The notes under the pieces: generated by a model | Told to the model about the DNA's origin: nothing | The model's input: only the letters and a program-made list of their open reading frames with translations | The model's database searches: none | Shown: piece after piece, positions 6,336-7,715 of the stretch | Position numbering within the stretch: the first letter of the stretch is position 1 | How the letters are laid out: every line of letters starts with the position of its first letter | Program-made: the position numbers and the translations under genes | Assembly (NCBI GenBank): GCA_030609345.1 | Contig: JAUWCK010000045.1 | Location: 1-7,715, forward strand | Reading direction: 5' to 3' | Length of the DNA stretch: 7,715 nt | Origin: Methanosarcinales archaeon | GTDB lineage: Archaea > Halobacteriota > Methanosarcinia > Methanosarcinales > Methanogasteraceae

Positions 6336-7715
6336 ATGATGAAAGTTAGTAGAAGCATCCGGAAAGAGTGCGACAGGGTGATCTTAATCGCTTTTGCTGC
6401 TGCAATGCTTGCGGTTTGCATCTCGCCTGCTCTGGCATCGGCAACATACATCCCGCCAGACCCCGCAAACCTTGCGAACACCACGGGGCGCTACTGGGTG
6501 AACTATACATGGCAGGCAGGGTCGGAATGGCATCTCATAGCAGGTGAAGCGGGTGGCGGATTTTATGGTTACAACTGGACCGGTTCTGCGTGGCAGAATG
6601 ATAGCGTGATAGCAAGCGGTCTTCCCGGTGGCGGCAATTATTCAGCGCCAACTGTCTTTCGGAAAGACGGGGGTTGGTATCTCATAGCAGGTGGGATGGA
6701 TGGCGCATTTCATGGTTACAACTGGACAGATTCTGCGTGGCAGAGTGATGGTGCGATAGCAGGCGGTCTTCTCGATGTCGGGGATAAATCAACACCAACC
6801 GTCTTTCAGAAAGACAAAGCGTGGTATCTCATAGCAGGGGGGATGGATGGCGGCTTTCATGGTTACAAGTGGACAGATTCTGCGTGGCAGAATGATAGTG
6901 CGATAGCAAGTGGTCTTCCCGATGCCGATCTTCCTGATGCAGAGGATCATTCAACACCAACCGTCTTTCAGAAAGATGAAAAGTGGTATCTTATAGCAGG
7001 GGGCATGGATGGCAGATTTTATGGTTACAACTGGACAAGTTCTGCGTGGCAAACCGATAGTGCGATAGCAAGTGGTCTTCCCGGTGGCGGGAATTATTCA
7101 GCGCCGGCTGTCTTTCAGAAAGACGAAGCGTGGCATCTTATAGCAGGTGACAAGGATGGCGCCTTTCATGGTTACAACTGGACAGGTTTTGCATGGCAGA
7201 ATGATAGTGTGATAGTAAGTGGTCTTCCCGATGTCGGGGATAACTCAACACTGGCAGTCTTTGATATGGGCAACGTCACAGACTCATATAACATCAGCGT
7301 AAACGAGGACTGGCACAACGGCACCACAAACACGTCCATAAATGAGACCGTCGATTCAGGCGGATGGTTAAACATTACGGTATGGGCGTGGAATGCATCC
7401 GGCACCGGAACGCTCTCGGCAGGTTGCGTCAGCGATGACATGCAGGCGCCGGAAGAACTCGACAGTACCTTCGGGCTTGTCGGTTCAATACCAACTGGTG
7501 GTGACGGCACGTACCCGCCAGGATGGTTCGGGACCCCGACACCGACCGTGACCGCAACGAAAGCACCGGTAAACGCAACGGCTGCGCCGCCGGGCGAGCG
7601 CGTGACACTGACGCCAGTACCAACGAAGAGACCCGCGGCGGCAAAGGCGACTGCACCGGCGGCGGAAGGCACGACGGCAGGGGCGGCGAAGAAGGGTGCG
7701 CCCGGGTTCACAGCG
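6336..7715 (+). CDS. Secreted surface protein: five-repeat (propeller-like) domain nested in a beta-sandwich module, PGF-type anchor, partial
   Basis: Open from ATG at 6336 (a second ATG follows at 6339) to the right edge; 460 residues are seen and the C-terminus is missing. The start was chosen because residues 1-36 make a convincing signal peptide (SRSIRK, then a hydrophobic core, ending ALASA). Residues 41-63 (PDPANLANTTGRYWVNYTWQ..) and 312-361 (GNVTDSYNISVN.., WLNITVWAWNASGTGTLS) look like two halves of one fibronectin-like module common in methanogen surface proteins. Between them lie five repeats starting at Trp residues 65, 114, 163, 217 and 266. Each repeat has W-Y/H-LIAG, DG-x-F-x-GY-x-W, SAWQ, GLP and TPTVF elements. 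Residues 379-460 are FGLVGS, a Pro/Thr/Ala stalk and APGFTA, matching the left-hand protease. Sequons are frequent. The likely role is binding or adhesion at the cell surface; the ligand is unknown. An upstream in-frame ATG at 6183 is a less likely start. Confidence 0.85.
   Translation, partial: MMKVSRSIRKECDRVILIAFAAAMLAVCISPALASATYIPPDPANLANTTGRYWVNYTWQAGSEWHLIAGEAGGGFYGYNWTGSAWQNDSVIASGLPGGGNYSAPTVFRKDGGWYLIAGGMDGAFHGYNWTDSAWQSDGAIAGGLLDVGDKSTPTVFQKDKAWYLIAGGMDGGFHGYKWTDSAWQNDSAIASGLPDADLPDAEDHSTPTVFQKDEKWYLIAGGMDGRFYGYNWTSSAWQTDSAIASGLPGGGNYSAPAVFQKDEAWHLIAGDKDGAFHGYNWTGFAWQNDSVIVSGLPDVGDNSTLAVFDMGNVTDSYNISVNEDWHNGTTNTSINETVDSGGWLNITVWAWNASGTGTLSAGCVSDDMQAPEELDSTFGLVGSIPTGGDGTYPPGWFGTPTPTVTATKAPVNATAAPPGERVTLTPVPTKRPAAAKATAPAAEGTTAGAAKKGAPGFTA
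6528..7268 (+). repeat. Five tandem 147-base coding repeats (49 residues each; the third 162 bases)
   Basis: Units begin at TGG codons at 6528, 6675, 6822, 6984 and 7131, spaced 147, 147, 162 and 147 bases. Units 2 and 3 differ at only about 8 of the first 96 bases by eye, so the array is young or kept uniform by recombination. Unit 3 carries an extra five codons at 6915-6944. Each unit has four strand-like segments, as expected for beta-propeller blades; five units would make a five-bladed propeller. That fold is inference. Confidence 0.85.
7575..7715 (+). repeat. Inverted terminal repeat, right copy (shared C-terminal stalk and PGF cassette)
   Basis: Exact reverse complement of 1-141. The six differences in the adjoining 7509-7574 are all synonymous except one Ala/Val change (KAPAN versus KAPVN). 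The sequence stops at the PGF motif, just where a hydrophobic membrane segment and a short basic tail would be expected. Confidence 0.95.

Noticed and set aside
6176..6484. 102-codon minus-strand frame across the start of the repeat protein
   Set aside because: It overlaps the signal-peptide coding region antisense and includes the complement of the GCA run. There is no ribosome site or recognisable motif.
6528..7268. CRISPR array
   Set aside because: The units are 147 bases long, lie without spacers and are in frame within a secreted protein with conserved residues.
7172..7711. 179-codon minus-strand frame and its mirror image at 5-286 plus
   Set aside because: These are the antisense of the shared Pro/Thr/Ala stalk. 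Their similarity to each other only reflects the inverted repeat.
1..7715. Composite transposon with 141-base terminal inverted repeats
   Set aside because: The repeats are in-frame coding sequence for the ends of two surface proteins, there is no transposase in the window, and the ends coincide with the window edges, as expected for an assembly break.

Overview
The window reads as a 7.7 kb piece of a euryarchaeal genome, most likely from a methanogen or an anaerobic methane- or alkane-oxidising relative in the Methanomicrobia/Syntropharchaeia range. This placement rests on four observations: an mptA gene (methanopterin pathway), archaeal TATA-type promoters, sequon-rich secreted proteins with PGF-type C-termini, and surface modules (C1A peptidase plus lectin-like domain, NosD-type beta-helix, split 'NTTG..WVNYTWQAG' module) that I know from memory in such genomes. 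No database search was possible, so the exact lineage is inference.

Layout. Positions 1-3255 (minus) hold most of a very large secreted papain-like cysteine protease; 1085 codons are open and the gene runs off the left edge. Positions 3256-3974 contain no recognisable gene, but do contain AT-rich promoter elements and a strong hairpin. Positions 3975-4955 (plus) are mptA, a complete GTP cyclohydrolase of the FolE2-like type. Positions 4985-5998 (minus) are argC, complete and convergent with mptA. Positions 5999-6335 are the divergent control region between argC and the next gene. Positions 6336-7715 (plus) hold a second secreted protein. It is built around five tandem repeats of about 49 residues and runs off the right edge.

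The two metabolic genes are housekeeping biosynthesis (methanopterin and arginine) and need not be functionally linked. The two flanking genes point outward and are both cell-surface proteins. They end in the same Pro/Thr/Ala-rich stalk and the same '..APGFTA' start of a PGF-CTERM sorting signal. As a result the window has an inverted terminal repeat: bases 1-141 are the exact reverse complement of 7575-7715, with weaker similarity continuing to about 273 and 7470. The most economical explanation is that this is a contig that stopped on both sides at one repeated C-terminal anchor cassette. The genome would then carry several surface proteins sharing it.

The most interesting biology is the modular surface repertoire. 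The right-hand protein appears to be a five-repeat, probably propeller-like lectin or adhesion domain nested inside another beta-sandwich module. The left-hand protein joins a protease, a lectin-like domain, a beta-helix and Ig-like domains on one anchor.
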